Of a stretch of DNA of 64,000 bases, positions 28,957 through 38,076 are shown in pieces; position 1 is the first letter of the stretch; each line of letters starts with the position of its first letter. Made by a program: the position numbers and the translations under genes. Below the pieces are notes generated by a model. It searched no databases, had not been told where the DNA came from, and was given only the letters and a program-made list of their open reading frames with translations. Source of the stretch: Comamonadaceae bacterium (GTDB lineage: Bacteria; Pseudomonadota; Gammaproteobacteria; Burkholderiales; Burkholderiaceae_C). Location of the stretch: NCBI GenBank assembly GCA_947372865.1, contig CANBVJ010000007.1:19474-83473 (forward strand), in the 5' to 3' direction.

Positions 28957-29447
28957 GGAGTGCGTCCTTTTCAGTTGTCAGTTGCCCAAAATGGGCCAAC
29001 GATGCCTGAACCGAAAAACTGAACTGAGGAGGAATTGCCGGAGAACTTCGATTCACACGAGGTGTCGAAGCGTAGGCGCAGGGACGAGGGGATGGATGTG
29101 GGTTGTTACAGCCCGGCGTGCAGCACTTGGTGCCCCGCAACCGGCTGGCAATGCCTCAAACGCGCCAACAAACGGGGCGCAGGCGCTCCGCAGGCACAAG
29201 GTTTTCAAGGGCTTCAACACACATCTCTCGTTTCATTCCATTCCCAGACCGAGGAGGTCTGGAAATTTTGGGTATTCCGTATCAGGGGTTCAATTCTTCG
29301 GCTTGACCGTGTTGTGTGCTGGCCACCAACCGCATCTGGCGGGTGGTTTGCAAGCAATGCAGCAAGGCGGCATCGACCGGCTAGCGCGGCTGTTTGTGGG
29401 GGGTGGACTAAACTCCAACCAAATCAACCACTTACGGCAAAACGCTA
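28957..29447 (-). promoter_or_regulatory. Long intergenic region: structured rne leader and rluC upstream region
   Basis: This 491-base gap separates divergent rne (-) and rluC (+). I see no convincing small gene. On the minus strand TTGAAC-17-CAAAAT (about 29291-29268) is a possible rne promoter that would give a leader of about 300 bases. The leader contains a perfect 7-bp hairpin CCAGACC/GGTCTGG with loop GAGGA on the plus strand (29244-29262), and a CTTCGA/TCGAAG hairpin with an inner CAC/GTG pair (29046-29070). Long structured leaders let RNase E regulate its own mRNA in E. coli; the same is inferred here. Confidence 0.5.
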
Positions 29448-30617
29448 GTGAAACACATTATAGGGGCCAACGCCGCCACGCCGATTGCAAGCGCCCCCGC
29501 CGGGCCAGGAGCGGCCGTGCAGTGGCTCACGGTTGACGAGAACGGCAGCGACCAGCGCCTGGACAACTACCTGATGCGCCAGCTCAAGGGCGTGCCCAAG
29601 ACGCACATCTACCGCATCATCCGCAGCGGCGAGGTGCGCATCAACAAAGGCCGCGCCAGCGCCGACACGCGGGTGCAGGTAGGCGACGTGCTGCGTTTGC
29701 CGCCAGTGCGCGTGTCCGAGCGCGCCGCCGACAAGGCCCAGGCCATGGCTGAGGGCGCATCAAAACACGTGCCGGCCAAGAACTTTGCGGTCTTGTTTGA
29801 AGACGCGCACTTGCTGGCCATCGACAAACCGGCGGGCGTGGCCGTGCATGGCGGCTCGGGCGTGAGTTTTGGCGTGATCGAGCAATTGCGCATGGCCCGG
29901 CCGCAGGCGCCGTTTCTGGAACTGGTGCACCGCCTGGACCGCGAAACCAGCGGCATCTTGCTCGTCGCCAAAAAGCGCAGCGCCCTCAAACACCTGCAAG
30001 CCCAGTTCCGCGACCGGGAAACCGGCAAAACCTACCTGGCGCTGGCGCTGGGCCAGTGGCCGAGCAACAAAAAAGTGCTGGACAAACCCCTGCACAAATA
30101 CCTGCTGGACACCGATGGTGGCAAAGGCGAGGGCGAGCGCCGGGTCAAAGTGGTGTCCAAAGACGACCCCGACGGCATGCCGTCGCTGACCCTGGTCAAA
30201 GTCAACAGCACCACGGCCCAGGGCGCGCCGCAGCCGTATTCGCTGCTGGAAGTGACTATCAAAACCGGCCGCACCCACCAGATTCGGGTGCATCTGGCGT
30301 CCGAGGGCATGCCGATCGTCGGTGACGACAAGTACGGCGACTTCGAGCGCAACAAGGCGCTGGCCCGCGCAACGGGTGCGCATTCGCTCAAACGCATGTT
30401 TTTGCACGCCTGGCGCCTGCAATGCGACCACCCGGCCACCGGCCAGCGCATGGAGTTCCACGCCGCGCTGCCGCCCGAACTGGCCACTTTTTTGCAGGGC
30501 GTGCTGCCTGCGGCCCGCGTCCTGACCCCGGCATCGGTGGCCGTTACCGCCTCTATTTCCGACTCTTCCAACCCCGGGGCGGCCAGCTCCGCCCTATCTG
30601 CCCATGAGCCCCACTAA
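29448..30617 (+). CDS. rluC: RluA-family 23S rRNA pseudouridine synthase (RluC-like)
   Basis: 389 residues from a GTG start. An S4 RNA-binding domain (about 35-85: DQRLDNYLMRQLKGVPKTHI) precedes the catalytic domain with the signature HRLDRETSGILLVAKK, whose Asp is the nucleophile. RTHQIRVHLASEGMPIVGDD is the conserved C-terminal block. RluC modifies positions 955, 2504 and 2580 of E. coli 23S rRNA; the divergent position next to rne matches E. coli, where rluC also faces rne. The last about 35 residues are Ala/Ser-rich and variable. It overlaps the next gene by 14 bases. Confidence 0.93.
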   Translation: MKHIIGANAATPIASAPAGPGAAVQWLTVDENGSDQRLDNYLMRQLKGVPKTHIYRIIRSGEVRINKGRASADTRVQVGDVLRLPPVRVSERAADKAQAMAEGASKHVPAKNFAVLFEDAHLLAIDKPAGVAVHGGSGVSFGVIEQLRMARPQAPFLELVHRLDRETSGILLVAKKRSALKHLQAQFRDRETGKTYLALALGQWPSNKKVLDKPLHKYLLDTDGGKGEGERRVKVVSKDDPDGMPSLTLVKVNSTTAQGAPQPYSLLEVTIKTGRTHQIRVHLASEGMPIVGDDKYGDFERNKALARATGAHSLKRMFLHAWRLQCDHPATGQRMEFHAALPPELATFLQGVLPAARVLTPASVAVTASISDSSNPGAASSALSAHEPH

Positions 30618-31284
30618 AACCGCAGCGCGCGCGCGCCGCTTTGACCTGATCGCCTTTGACTGGGACGGCACCCTGTTTGATTCCACCGCCATCATTACCC
30701 GCAGCATCCAGCGCGCCGTGGGCGATGTGGGCGGGGCGGTGCCCAGCGACGCAGACGCCTCGTACGTCATTGGCTTGGGCCTGATGCAGGCCCTGGCGCA
30801 CGCTGCGCCCGACGTGCCCAAAGAAAAATACCCCTTGCTGGGCGAGCGTTACAAGCACCATTACTCGTTGCACCAGAGCGACATCAGCTTGTTTCCTGGC
30901 GTATTGGGCATGCTGGACGATTTGCGCCAGCGCCAGCATTTCTTGACCGTAGCCACCGGCAAAAGCCGCTGGGGCCTGGACCAGGCGCTGGAGCATGTGG
31001 CGCTCAAGGACCTGTTCCACGCCTCGCGCACGGCTGACGAGACGGCGGGCAAGCCCGACGCCCGCATGCTGCACGAGCTGATGGCCGAGCTGGGCGTCTC
31101 GCCCGAGCGTACCTTGATGGTGGGCGACACCACGCACGACCTGCAAATGGCCATCAACGCCGGTTGCGCGGCCGTGGGCGTGAGCTACGGCGCACATGAC
31201 ACGTCAGCGCTTGCCGCCCTGGATCCGCTGTTTGTGGCCCATTCGGCCGCCGAGCTGCACCAATGGATGCTGGACCACGCCTAA
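30604..31284 (+). CDS. HAD-IA family hydrolase (phosphoglycolate phosphatase-like)
   Basis: 226 residues. HAD motif I is FDWDGTLFDS (nucleophile and general acid Asp), motif II TVATGKSRWG, motif III Lys in GKPDARMLHELM, and motif IV MVGDTTHDLQMAINAG. The cap domain lies between motifs I and II. The substrate is not certain; Gph-like or nucleotide phosphatases share this layout. It overlaps rluC and lies 9 bases before the Rieske gene. Confidence 0.9.
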   Translation: MSPTKTAARARRFDLIAFDWDGTLFDSTAIITRSIQRAVGDVGGAVPSDADASYVIGLGLMQALAHAAPDVPKEKYPLLGERYKHHYSLHQSDISLFPGVLGMLDDLRQRQHFLTVATGKSRWGLDQALEHVALKDLFHASRTADETAGKPDARMLHELMAELGVSPERTLMVGDTTHDLQMAINAGCAAVGVSYGAHDTSALAALDPLFVAHSAAELHQWMLDHA

Positions 31285-31293
31285 GTACTAGCC

Positions 31294-31668
31294 ATGAGCC
31301 CGGAATTCGAACGCATCGCGCTCTGCCGTTCAGACGAACTGGCCGAAGGCGGCTTGGCCGTGCCTTTTGACGTGGTGTACCAAGGCCTGAGCTGCTGGGC
31401 GTTTGCGGTGCGCTTTGAAGGCCAGGTTCACGCCTACCTGAACCGCTGTGCCCACGTGGCCATGGAAATGGATTTCCAACCTAATCGCTTTTTTGACGCC
31501 ACTGGGCGTTGGCTGATTTGCGCCACCCACGGCGCGCTGTACCAGCCCGCCACCGGGCGCTGCATGTCGGGTCCGTGCCGGCGCGCCCTGGTCAAAATTG
31601 ACATGAGTGAACAAAGTGGTGTGGTCCACTGGCATACTGCCCCTCAACTTCAGCCTATCGCCTTCTAA
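31294..31668 (+). CDS. Rieske [2Fe-2S] domain protein
   Basis: 124 residues forming essentially one Rieske domain. Cluster ligands are the CxH in NRCAHVAMEMD and the CxxH in LICATHGALYQPATG. There is no membrane anchor, so it is a soluble ferredoxin-like Rieske protein and not a bc1 subunit. The partner is unknown. It lies between the HAD gene and sppA with 9- and 1-base gaps, so all are probably one transcript with rluC. Confidence 0.92.
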   Translation: MSPEFERIALCRSDELAEGGLAVPFDVVYQGLSCWAFAVRFEGQVHAYLNRCAHVAMEMDFQPNRFFDATGRWLICATHGALYQPATGRCMSGPCRRALVKIDMSEQSGVVHWHTAPQLQPIAF

Positions 31669-31669
31669 T

Positions 31670-32677
31670 ATGACCGACAACGAGCCCTCCCTAGAACAGC
31701 CCGCAGCCGCGACACCCGCAAGCCCGCCGACCGCTGCGCCCAGCGCAGGCACCCACTGGGAGCGCTCCGCCATTGAAAAGTGGATGGACGCCACGCTGGC
31801 AGAACAACGCAGCACGCGCCGCTGGAAATACGGCATGCGTGCCGCCTGGCTGGTGTTTTTGGTCGCCCTGGTGTGGCTGGGCATGGACCGTGGCGGCGTG
31901 CACAACGCCGATATCACCCGTCCGCATACGGCAGTGGTGGAAATCAAGGGCGAAATTGCCTCCACCAGCGAGGCCAATGCCGAATTGATCGTTTCGTCCA
32001 TGCGCAGCGCCTTTGAGGACGAGGGCGCGCAAGCCGTGGTCTTGCTGGTCAATTCGCCCGGTGGCAGCCCGGTGCAGGCGGGCATCATCAACGACGAGAT
32101 TCGCCGCCTCAAAGCGCTGCACAAAAAGCCGGTCTATGTCGTGGTGGAAGAAACCTGCGCCTCCGCCGCTTATTACATTGCCGTGGCCGCGGACCAGATT
32201 TTTGTCGACAAGGCCAGCGTGGTCGGCAGCATCGGCGTGTTGATGGATGGTTTTGGCTTTACCGGCCTGATGGAAAAGCTCGGCGTGGAGCGCCGGCTGA
32301 TGACGGCCGGACAAAACAAGGGCTTTTTGGACCCCTTTAGCCCGCAGACCGAAAAACAGCGCGAATTTGCGCAAGCCATGCTCAATCAGATTCACCAGCA
32401 GTTCATTGCGGCCGTCAAGGCCGGGCGGGGTGAGCGCCTGAAAGAAACCCCTGACACCTTCAGCGGCCTGTTCTGGACGGGTGACCAGGCGGTGCAAATG
32501 GGTCTGGCCGACCAATTGGGTAACTTGGATTTTGTGGCGCGCGAAATCGTCAAAGCGCCCGAGATCATTGACTACACCCGGCGTGACAACGTGGCCGAAC
32601 GCCTGGTCAAGCGCTTTGGTGCGTCCATGGGCGAATCGATGGCCCAAGCCCTGCGCACTGCGCCTGCGCTGCGTTAG
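31670..32677 (+). CDS. sppA: Signal peptide peptidase SppA, S49 family
   Basis: 335 residues, the short form of SppA. A cytoplasmic N-terminus (1-55) is followed by one membrane helix (about 56-72) and one protease domain. ETCASAAYYIAVAADQIFVD carries the nucleophile Ser, and KASVVGSIGVLMDGFGFTGL follows as in the family; a Lys acts as general base. It degrades remnant signal peptides and membrane protein fragments. The ATG at 31670 comes 1 base after the Rieske stop codon. Confidence 0.94.
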   Translation: MTDNEPSLEQPAAATPASPPTAAPSAGTHWERSAIEKWMDATLAEQRSTRRWKYGMRAAWLVFLVALVWLGMDRGGVHNADITRPHTAVVEIKGEIASTSEANAELIVSSMRSAFEDEGAQAVVLLVNSPGGSPVQAGIINDEIRRLKALHKKPVYVVVEETCASAAYYIAVAADQIFVDKASVVGSIGVLMDGFGFTGLMEKLGVERRLMTAGQNKGFLDPFSPQTEKQREFAQAMLNQIHQQFIAAVKAGRGERLKETPDTFSGLFWTGDQAVQMGLADQLGNLDFVAREIVKAPEIIDYTRRDNVAERLVKRFGASMGESMAQALRTAPALR

Positions 32678-32683
32678 ATTAAG

Positions 32684-33448
32684 TTACGGGCCAATCGCAA
32701 ACACGGTAGGCGTGGCGTTGTCCAGCGCCCAGCCCCGCGCCTTCCAGGTTTTAACGTCGGCACTGTGGTTGCGGGCACTGGGAAGCGTCAGCCCGCTCGA
32801 CGTTGCCAGCCGGGTACCGGGCTGCAACGTTTGCAGCAAAGTGGCCAGCAAGGCCTGGTTGCGGTAGGGCGTTTCAATAAAAAGCTGGGTTTGCTGCGTT
32901 TTGAGCGCCAGCGCCTCCAGCGCCTTGACGCGCTGCGCCCGCTCTGCTGCTTCGCTGGGTACATAGCCGACAAACGCAAAATTCTGGCCGTTCAAGCCGC
33001 TGGCCGCCAGCGCCAAGAGCAGCGACACGGGCCCGACCAGTGGCACCACCACAAGGCCCAGTTGGTGGGCCGCGCGCACCACCGACGAGCCCGGATCGGC
33101 CACTGCCGGCATGCCCGCCTCGCTGACCAAACCCACGTCGTGGCCTTGCAGCGCGGCAGCCAAGAGGGGGCGTGCGTCAAAGCCGCCCTGGTGGTCGCCT
33201 TTTTTGTGCACTTCGCGCGGGAGCTCCACCAAGGTTTGCGCCTGAATGGGCGCCGCCAGCGGCACCACTTCGCCCACGCGCTTGAGGTAGGCGCGGGTGG
33301 ATTTGGCGTTTTCACACACCCAGTGCTGCAGCGACGCGGCCACGCGCAGCGTTTGCATCGGCATGGAATCTTCCAGCGGGCTTTGCTGTGCGCAGCCAAA
33401 GTCCAGGGGTGCGGGCACCAGATACAGGCGACCGGGCGCCGTGCTCAT
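32684..33448 (-). CDS. RsmI-like SAM-dependent methyltransferase (tetrapyrrole methylase fold)
   Basis: 254 residues. GLVSEAGMPAVADPGSSVVR and VVPLVGPVSLLLALAASGLN are the hallmark blocks of the RsmI/tetrapyrrole-methylase fold, and FVGYVPSEAAERAQRV resembles RsmI as well. The N-terminus (MSTAPGRLYLVPAPLDFG) differs from true RsmI (typically GTLYVVATPIGNL), so this is the betaproteobacterial paralogue found beside maf; its substrate is unknown. It overlaps maf by 4 bases and is convergent with sppA, with 6 bases between stop codons. Confidence 0.85.
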   Translation of the reverse strand: MSTAPGRLYLVPAPLDFGCAQQSPLEDSMPMQTLRVAASLQHWVCENAKSTRAYLKRVGEVVPLAAPIQAQTLVELPREVHKKGDHQGGFDARPLLAAALQGHDVGLVSEAGMPAVADPGSSVVRAAHQLGLVVVPLVGPVSLLLALAASGLNGQNFAFVGYVPSEAAERAQRVKALEALALKTQQTQLFIETPYRNQALLATLLQTLQPGTRLATSSGLTLPSARNHSADVKTWKARGWALDNATPTVFAIGP

Positions 33449-34047
33449 GCGCCACCCAATAAAGGCAGGCCCGCGGCGCGCAACATGCTGCTCAGGCGAA
33501 TCAGCGGCAATCCGACCAGGGACGTGGGGTCGTCGTTGTCAATGCTTTCCAGCAGCGCGATGCCCAGGCCCTCGCTTTTGCAACTGCCCGCGCAGTCATA
33601 CGGTTGCTCGGCGCGCAGGTAGAAGTCAATCTCCTGGTCAGACAAATCACGGTATTTCACCCGGACCTGCGCCAGCGCCTCGCTGCAAAAACCGGTGTCC
33701 TGGCACACCACGGCCATGGCCGTCTGAAAAACCACGGTTTGGCCGCGCATGCGGCGCAGTTGCGCTGTGGCGCGTGCATGGTCGCCGGGTTTGCCCAGAC
33801 TCGCGCCGTTCAGGTCCGCCACCTGGTCGCAACCAATGACAACGCTGTCCGGAAATTGCGCCGCCACAGTGCGCGCCTTGGCCAGCGCCAGGCGCGCTGC
33901 CAGTGCAGCGGGGGCTTCAAGTGCTTGGGGCGTTTCGTCCACGCCGGGGGCGGCAACGGTAAATGGAAGGCCCAGGCGTTCGAGCAACTGGCGGCGGTAG
34001 ACCGAGGTCGAGCCCAAAACGAGTGGGCGGGGAAGGGGTAAATGCAT
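33445..34047 (-). CDS. Maf-like nucleotide pyrophosphatase (YceF subfamily)
   Basis: 200 residues. LVLGSTSVYRRQLLERLGLP near the N-terminus and the acidic VIGCDQVADLNGASLGKPGD block are Maf signatures. The Val-Leu-Gly-Ser-Thr-Ser N-terminus and the Cys-Asp-Gln-Val block resemble YceF (7-methyl-GTP pyrophosphatase) more than the dTTP/UTP type. The neighbouring yceD homologue, rpmF and fab genes are also the context of yceF in E. coli, which supports this. It is the first gene of a two-gene minus-strand unit. Confidence 0.9.
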   Translation of the reverse strand: MHLPLPRPLVLGSTSVYRRQLLERLGLPFTVAAPGVDETPQALEAPAALAARLALAKARTVAAQFPDSVVIGCDQVADLNGASLGKPGDHARATAQLRRMRGQTVVFQTAMAVVCQDTGFCSEALAQVRVKYRDLSDQEIDFYLRAEQPYDCAGSCKSEGLGIALLESIDNDDPTSLVGLPLIRLSSMLRAAGLPLLGGA

Positions 34048-34072
34048 GCGGCGATTCTCTTACACTGCCGCC

Positions 34073-34615
34073 ATGCACCCGAAATTTAACCCGCGCAAAC
34101 TCTCTGTTCTCAACTTCGCCAAAACGCAGGCCCGCCTAGAAGGTGTGGAACCACTGGCGCAATTGGACCGCCTGCATGAATTTCAGCAGGCCGGCGCCGA
34201 AGGTTCCGAAGTGCATTTCCAGGCACAGGGCGAAATGCGCGCCAACAATGCGGGTGCTTTGGCGCCTTGGCTGGTCTTGTCCGCCAGCACGCGCCTGACC
34301 ATGGTGTGCCAGCGCTGCCTGGGCCCGGTAGAAGAAGAAATAGCGTTTGAGCGCGCGTTCCGCTTTGTGGAGTCTGAGGCGCAGGCGCAGATTGAGGACG
34401 AAGAGGCTGAAGAGGATGTGCTGGTCTTGAGCCCGGACTTTGATCTGCTGGAACTGGTGGAAGACGAGTTGTTGATGGACTTACCCGCCTCGCCCAAGCA
34501 CGCGGTCTGTCCGCAGCCCGTCAAATTGCGGGTCGCAGATGCAGATTACCAAGAGCCCGAGGACAAGCTCAATCCCTTTGCGGCCCTGGCCGGGCTGAAA
34601 ATTCCCAAGGGCTAG
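34073..34615 (+). CDS. yceD: YceD/DUF177 family protein (23S rRNA accumulation factor)
   Basis: 180 residues. LTMVCQRCLGPVEEEIAFER contains the CxxC, and the long acidic stretch after it plus CPQPVKLRVADADYQEPEDK near the end matches the family. YceD homologues are needed for normal 23S rRNA accumulation and are nearly always found directly before rpmF, as here. The ATG at 34073 gives MHPKFNPRKLSVLNFAKTQA. It is divergent from maf with 25 bases between starts. Confidence 0.92.
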   Translation: MHPKFNPRKLSVLNFAKTQARLEGVEPLAQLDRLHEFQQAGAEGSEVHFQAQGEMRANNAGALAPWLVLSASTRLTMVCQRCLGPVEEEIAFERAFRFVESEAQAQIEDEEAEEDVLVLSPDFDLLELVEDELLMDLPASPKHAVCPQPVKLRVADADYQEPEDKLNPFAALAGLKIPKG

Positions 34616-34663
34616 ACCCAGCAGGCCCGATTCGGCGGCGCGGTTTGAACGCCCGCCTTGGGC

Positions 34664-34669
34664 TATAAT
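34664..34669 (+). promoter_or_regulatory. Perfect -10 element upstream of rpmF
   Basis: TATAAT lies about 98 bases upstream of the rpmF ATG, in a GC-rich gap after yceD. TTGAAC at 34645-34650 is only 13 bases away, too close for a standard -35. The promoter would give rpmF and the fab genes their own transcript. Confidence 0.5.
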
Positions 34670-34726
34670 CGTGGGCTTACCGCGCGGCTAAGGCTAGGAC
34701 TGGCAGTGCGTTTTAACCAACCTACC

Positions 34727-34751
34727 GTGTTGCGGGTCCCGCAGCACTTTT
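34727..34751 (+). promoter_or_regulatory. Hairpin plus T-run in the rpmF leader
   Basis: GTGTTGCGG / CCGCAGCAC can form a 9-bp stem (one G-U pair) with a 3-base loop, followed by TTTT, ending 15 bases before the rpmF start codon. It could act as a weak attenuator or cover the ribosome-binding site AGGAG. Confidence 0.4.
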
Positions 34752-34766
34752 GACCAGGAGCCCACC

Positions 34767-34949
34767 ATGGCAGTTCAGCAAAACAAAAAATCCCCCTCCA
34801 AGCGCGGCATGCACCGTTCGCACAACGCTTTGGTGGTGCCCGGCATCGCCGTTGAGCCCACCACTGGCGAAATCCACCTGCGCCACCACATCAGCCCCAC
34901 CGGTTTCTACCGTGGTCGCAAGGTGTTGAAGACCAAGTCTGAAGCTTAA
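34767..34949 (+). CDS. rpmF: 50S ribosomal protein L32
   Basis: 60 residues, [20 protein letters not shown] at the start and [20 protein letters not shown] near the end, as in other proteobacterial L32 proteins. The CxxC zinc motifs of some L32 proteins are absent. It has a strong CAGGAG ribosome-binding site. It sits between yceD and plsX, the conserved order linking ribosome and lipid synthesis. Confidence 0.97.
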   Translation: MAVQQNKKSPSKRGMHRSHNALVVPGIAVEPTTGEIHLRHHISPTGFYRGRKVLKTKSEA

Positions 34950-34963
34950 ATCCCATTTAGGCG

Positions 34964-35011
34964 AAAAGCCCGAAGCTGCATGCTGTGTAGCGTCGGGCTT
35001 TTTTCTTTTTT
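34964..35011 (+). terminator. Terminator or attenuator between rpmF and plsX
   Basis: AAAAGCCCGA and TCGGGCTTTT form a 10-bp stem with a 19-base loop, followed by TTCTTTTTT. It should end many transcripts after rpmF, so the fab genes would be read by read-through or by a further promoter. Confidence 0.75.
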
Positions 35012-35056
35012 GAGCCCGCATTTGTTTCCGCTTTCTGCTGCACAGGCCCCATCGGC

Positions 35057-36106
35057 ATGATCACCATCGCCGTTGACTGCATGGGGGGCGACCACGGCCC
35101 ATCGGTGACCTTGCCGGCCTGCCGCAAGTTTCTGGACGCGCGACCTGATGCCCATTTGGTGCTGGTCGGCTTGCCTGAGGCCTTGCGTGGCTTTTCCCAC
35201 CCCCGCGTCACCGTAATAGAGGCCAGTGAAGTCGTCACCATGGACGACCCTCTTGAAGTGGCGCTGCGCAAGAAGAAAGACTCTTCCATGCGCGTGGCGG
35301 TGCAGCAGGTCAAAGACGGACGCGCCCAAGCGGCGGTGTCGGCGGGCAATACCGGCGCCTTGATGGCCATTTCACGCTACCTGCTCAAAACCCTGGACGG
35401 CATTGAGCGCCCGGCGCTCTCCGGCCAGATTCCTAACGCCTTGGGCGGCGCCACCACAATGCTCGATTTGGGCGCTAACGTTGATTGCACCGCGCCCCAG
35501 TTGCTGCAGTTCGCCGTGATGGGCTCGGCCCTGGTTTCGGTAATGCAAAACAAGCCCGACCCCTCGGTGGGCCTGCTCAATATCGGCTCCGAGATCATCA
35601 AGGGCAACGAGACCATCCGCGAAGCTGGTGATCTGATGCGCGCGGCAGCGCTGGCGGGCGACTTGCATTTCTTTGGCAACGTCGAAGGCAACGATATTTT
35701 CAAAGGCACGGTTGATCTGGTGGTGTGCGACGGTTTTGTGGGCAATGTGGCGCTCAAAACCGGCGAAGGCCTGGCCAGCATGATTGGTGGTTTTTTGAAA
35801 GCTGAGTTTTCAAAAAATATATTTACCAAATTTGCGGCAGTGGCTGCTTATTCGGTTTTGTCGGCGCTCAAAGGCCGCATTGACCCCGGGCGCCACAACG
35901 GTGCGGCGTTGCTGGGCTTGCGCGGCGTGGTGTTCAAAAGCCACGGCTCTGCCGACGCTTTGGCCTTCACCAACGCCTTGTTGCGGGCGTATGATGCGGT
36001 CGACCACAAGCTGCTGGAGCGCGTGCAGACACGGCTCGCGCATGCGGCCCCGCTCTTGGCGGGCTTGCACACTGACACAGAAAACGCCGTTCCCTCCCTC
36101 CCATGA
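35057..36106 (+). CDS. plsX: Phosphate acyltransferase PlsX
   Basis: 349 residues. It converts acyl-ACP and phosphate to acyl-phosphate for phospholipid synthesis. [20 protein letters not shown] is the conserved N-terminus, and [20 protein letters not shown] and [20 protein letters not shown] are family blocks. It overlaps fabH by 4 bases and starts the plsX-fabH-fabD-fabG series. Confidence 0.97.
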   Translation: MITIAVDCMGGDHGPSVTLPACRKFLDARPDAHLVLVGLPEALRGFSHPRVTVIEASEVVTMDDPLEVALRKKKDSSMRVAVQQVKDGRAQAAVSAGNTGALMAISRYLLKTLDGIERPALSGQIPNALGGATTMLDLGANVDCTAPQLLQFAVMGSALVSVMQNKPDPSVGLLNIGSEIIKGNETIREAGDLMRAAALAGDLHFFGNVEGNDIFKGTVDLVVCDGFVGNVALKTGEGLASMIGGFLKAEFSKNIFTKFAAVAAYSVLSALKGRIDPGRHNGAALLGLRGVVFKSHGSADALAFTNALLRAYDAVDHKLLERVQTRLAHAAPLLAGLHTDTENAVPSLP

Positions 36107-37080
36107 GCAGATATTCACGCATCACCGGCACCGGAAGCTACCTTCCTCCCCACAAGTTGACCAACGCCGACCTGGTGGCCCAACTCGGCGCCAAGGGCAT
36201 CGAGACTTCAGACGACTGGATTGTCGAGCGCAGCGGCATCCACGCCCGCCACTTTGCGGCCGAAGGCGTGTTCAGCAGCGATCTGGCGCTTGAAGCCGCC
36301 AAGAATGCCTTGCAAGCGGCCAACCGTACGGCGCAAGACATTGATCTCATCATCGTCGCCACATCTACACCCGACATGGTGTTTCCGTCCACTGCCTGCA
36401 TATTGCAAGGTAAGCTCGGCGCGGCGGGCGGCGCGGCCTTTGACGTGCAAGCGGTTTGCAGCGGATTTGTTTATGCGCTCACCGTGGCAGATGCCCTGAT
36501 CAAATCGGGCACCGCGCGCTGCGCCTTGGTGGTGGGAGCCGAAATCTTCTCCCGCATCCTTGACTTCAATGACCGCAGCACCTGCGTGTTGTTTGGCGAC
36601 GGCGCGGGCGCCGTGGTGCTGGAAGCCTCAGACACCCCCGGTATTTTGTCCAGCGACCTGCATGCCGACGGCAAACACGTCGATCTTTTGTGCGTGCCCG
36701 GCCACGTGAGCGGTGGGGCTGTATCTGGCTTACCGTTGTTGCAAATGGCGGGCCAGTCGGTGTTCAAGCTGGCAGTGGGCGTGCTGGAAAGCGCTGCCCG
36801 CGCCGTGCTGGAAAAAGCCGGCAAGACCGAGGCCGACATTGACTGGCTGGTGCCGCACCAGGCCAATATCCGCATCATGCAAAGCACGGCCAAGAAGCTC
36901 AAGCTGTCCATGGACAAGGTCATCGTCACCGTGGGCCAGCATGGCAACACTTCGGCCGCGTCCATTCCTCTGGCCCTGGACCACGGCGTGCGCAGCGGCC
37001 AAATTTTGCCTGGCCAAACCTTGCTGCTCGAAGGCGTGGGCGGCGGCTTTACCTGGGGCGCGGTGCTCCTTGATTTCTAG
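36103..37080 (+). CDS. fabH: 3-oxoacyl-ACP synthase III
   Basis: 325 residues. It starts fatty acid synthesis by condensing acetyl-CoA with malonyl-ACP. The Cys-His-Asn triad is in [14 protein letters not shown] (Cys119), [12 protein letters not shown] and [33 protein letters not shown] is the usual N-terminus. The ATGA overlap with plsX suggests coupled translation; fabD follows after 45 bases. Confidence 0.97.
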   Translation: MSRYSRITGTGSYLPPHKLTNADLVAQLGAKGIETSDDWIVERSGIHARHFAAEGVFSSDLALEAAKNALQAANRTAQDIDLIIVATSTPDMVFPSTACILQGKLGAAGGAAFDVQAVCSGFVYALTVADALIKSGTARCALVVGAEIFSRILDFNDRSTCVLFGDGAGAVVLEASDTPGILSSDLHADGKHVDLLCVPGHVSGGAVSGLPLLQMAGQSVFKLAVGVLESAARAVLEKAGKTEADIDWLVPHQANIRIMQSTAKKLKLSMDKVIVTVGQHGNTSAASIPLALDHGVRSGQILPGQTLLLEGVGGGFTWGAVLLDF

Positions 37081-37125
37081 CTTTTTGTTCCAGTCAAGAT
37101 ACCTAGCCTCTTGCGCAAAACCCCA

Positions 37126-38076
37126 ATGAAACCTTTTGCCTTTATTTTCCCCGGACAGGGCTCGCAGTCCGTTGGCATGCTCGACGCCTGGGGCGACCAC
37201 GCCGTGGTGCGCCAAACCCTGCAAGAAGCCTCAGACGCGTTGGGTGAAGACCTGGCCCAACTCATCCACGAAGGTCCGAAAGAAGCCCTGGCCCTGACCA
37301 CCAACACCCAGCCGGTGATGCTGGTCGCCGGTGTGGCTGCTTACCGGGTGTGGATGGCTGAAGTGGGCGTGGCCCCTCAAGCGGTGGCCGGCCATTCGCT
37401 GGGCGAATACGCCGCGCTGGTGGCAGCGGGATCGCTGACGCTGGCCCAAGCCGCGCCACTGGTGCGCTTGCGCGCCCAAGCCATGCAAGACGCCGTGCCC
37501 GTGGGCATGGGCGCCATGGCCGCAATTTTGGGCATGGACGCGTTGCGCGTAGCCGCCCTGTGCGCCGAAGTGACGCAGGAATTTGGTGCGGCATCGGCCG
37601 AAGTGGTGGAGGCCGCCAACTTCAACGACCCGTCGCAAACCGTGATCTCCGGCAGCAAGGCGGCGGTAGACCGCGCCTGCGAAGTGCTCAAGGCCAACGG
37701 CGCCAAGCGCGCCTTGAGCTTGCCCGTGTCCGCTCCGTTTCACTCCTCGCTCATGCTGCCTGCGGCGCAAAAACTGCAGCAGCGACTGGCGGAAATTGAA
37801 TTTGCCGCGCCGCAAATTGCCTTGGTCAACAACATCGACGTCACCGTCGAGTCCGATAGTGCCCGCATTCGCGACGCGCTGTACCGCCAGGCCTTTGGTC
37901 CGGTGCGCTGGGTGGAAACCGTGCAGGCCATCAAGGCGCGCGGCATTGCGCATTTGCTTGAATGCGGCCCGGGCAAAGTGCTCGCCGGCATGGTCAAGCG
38001 CATTGACCCCGAGTTGACGGGCGTGGCCATGTTTGATCCCGCCTCGCTGGCGGATGCCCAAGGAGCGCTGGCATGA
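37126..38076 (+). CDS. fabD: Malonyl-CoA-ACP transacylase
   Basis: 316 residues. It transfers malonyl groups to ACP. FAFIFPGQGSQSVGML and AGHSLGEYAALVAAGSLTL (Ser91) are the signatures, with the catalytic His in LPVSAPFHSSLM. I chose ATG at 37126; an in-frame TTG five codons earlier adds nothing family-like. It overlaps fabG by 4 bases. Confidence 0.97.
   Translation: MKPFAFIFPGQGSQSVGMLDAWGDHAVVRQTLQEASDALGEDLAQLIHEGPKEALALTTNTQPVMLVAGVAAYRVWMAEVGVAPQAVAGHSLGEYAALVAAGSLTLAQAAPLVRLRAQAMQDAVPVGMGAMAAILGMDALRVAALCAEVTQEFGAASAEVVEAANFNDPSQTVISGSKAAVDRACEVLKANGAKRALSLPVSAPFHSSLMLPAAQKLQQRLAEIEFAAPQIALVNNIDVTVESDSARIRDALYRQAFGPVRWVETVQAIKARGIAHLLECGPGKVLAGMVKRIDPELTGVAMFDPASLADAQGALA

Noticed and set aside
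29035..29448. Open frames of 60-210 residues in the rne-rluC gap
   Set aside because: They lack ribosome-binding sites, have no protein-like composition, and overlap the likely rne leader.
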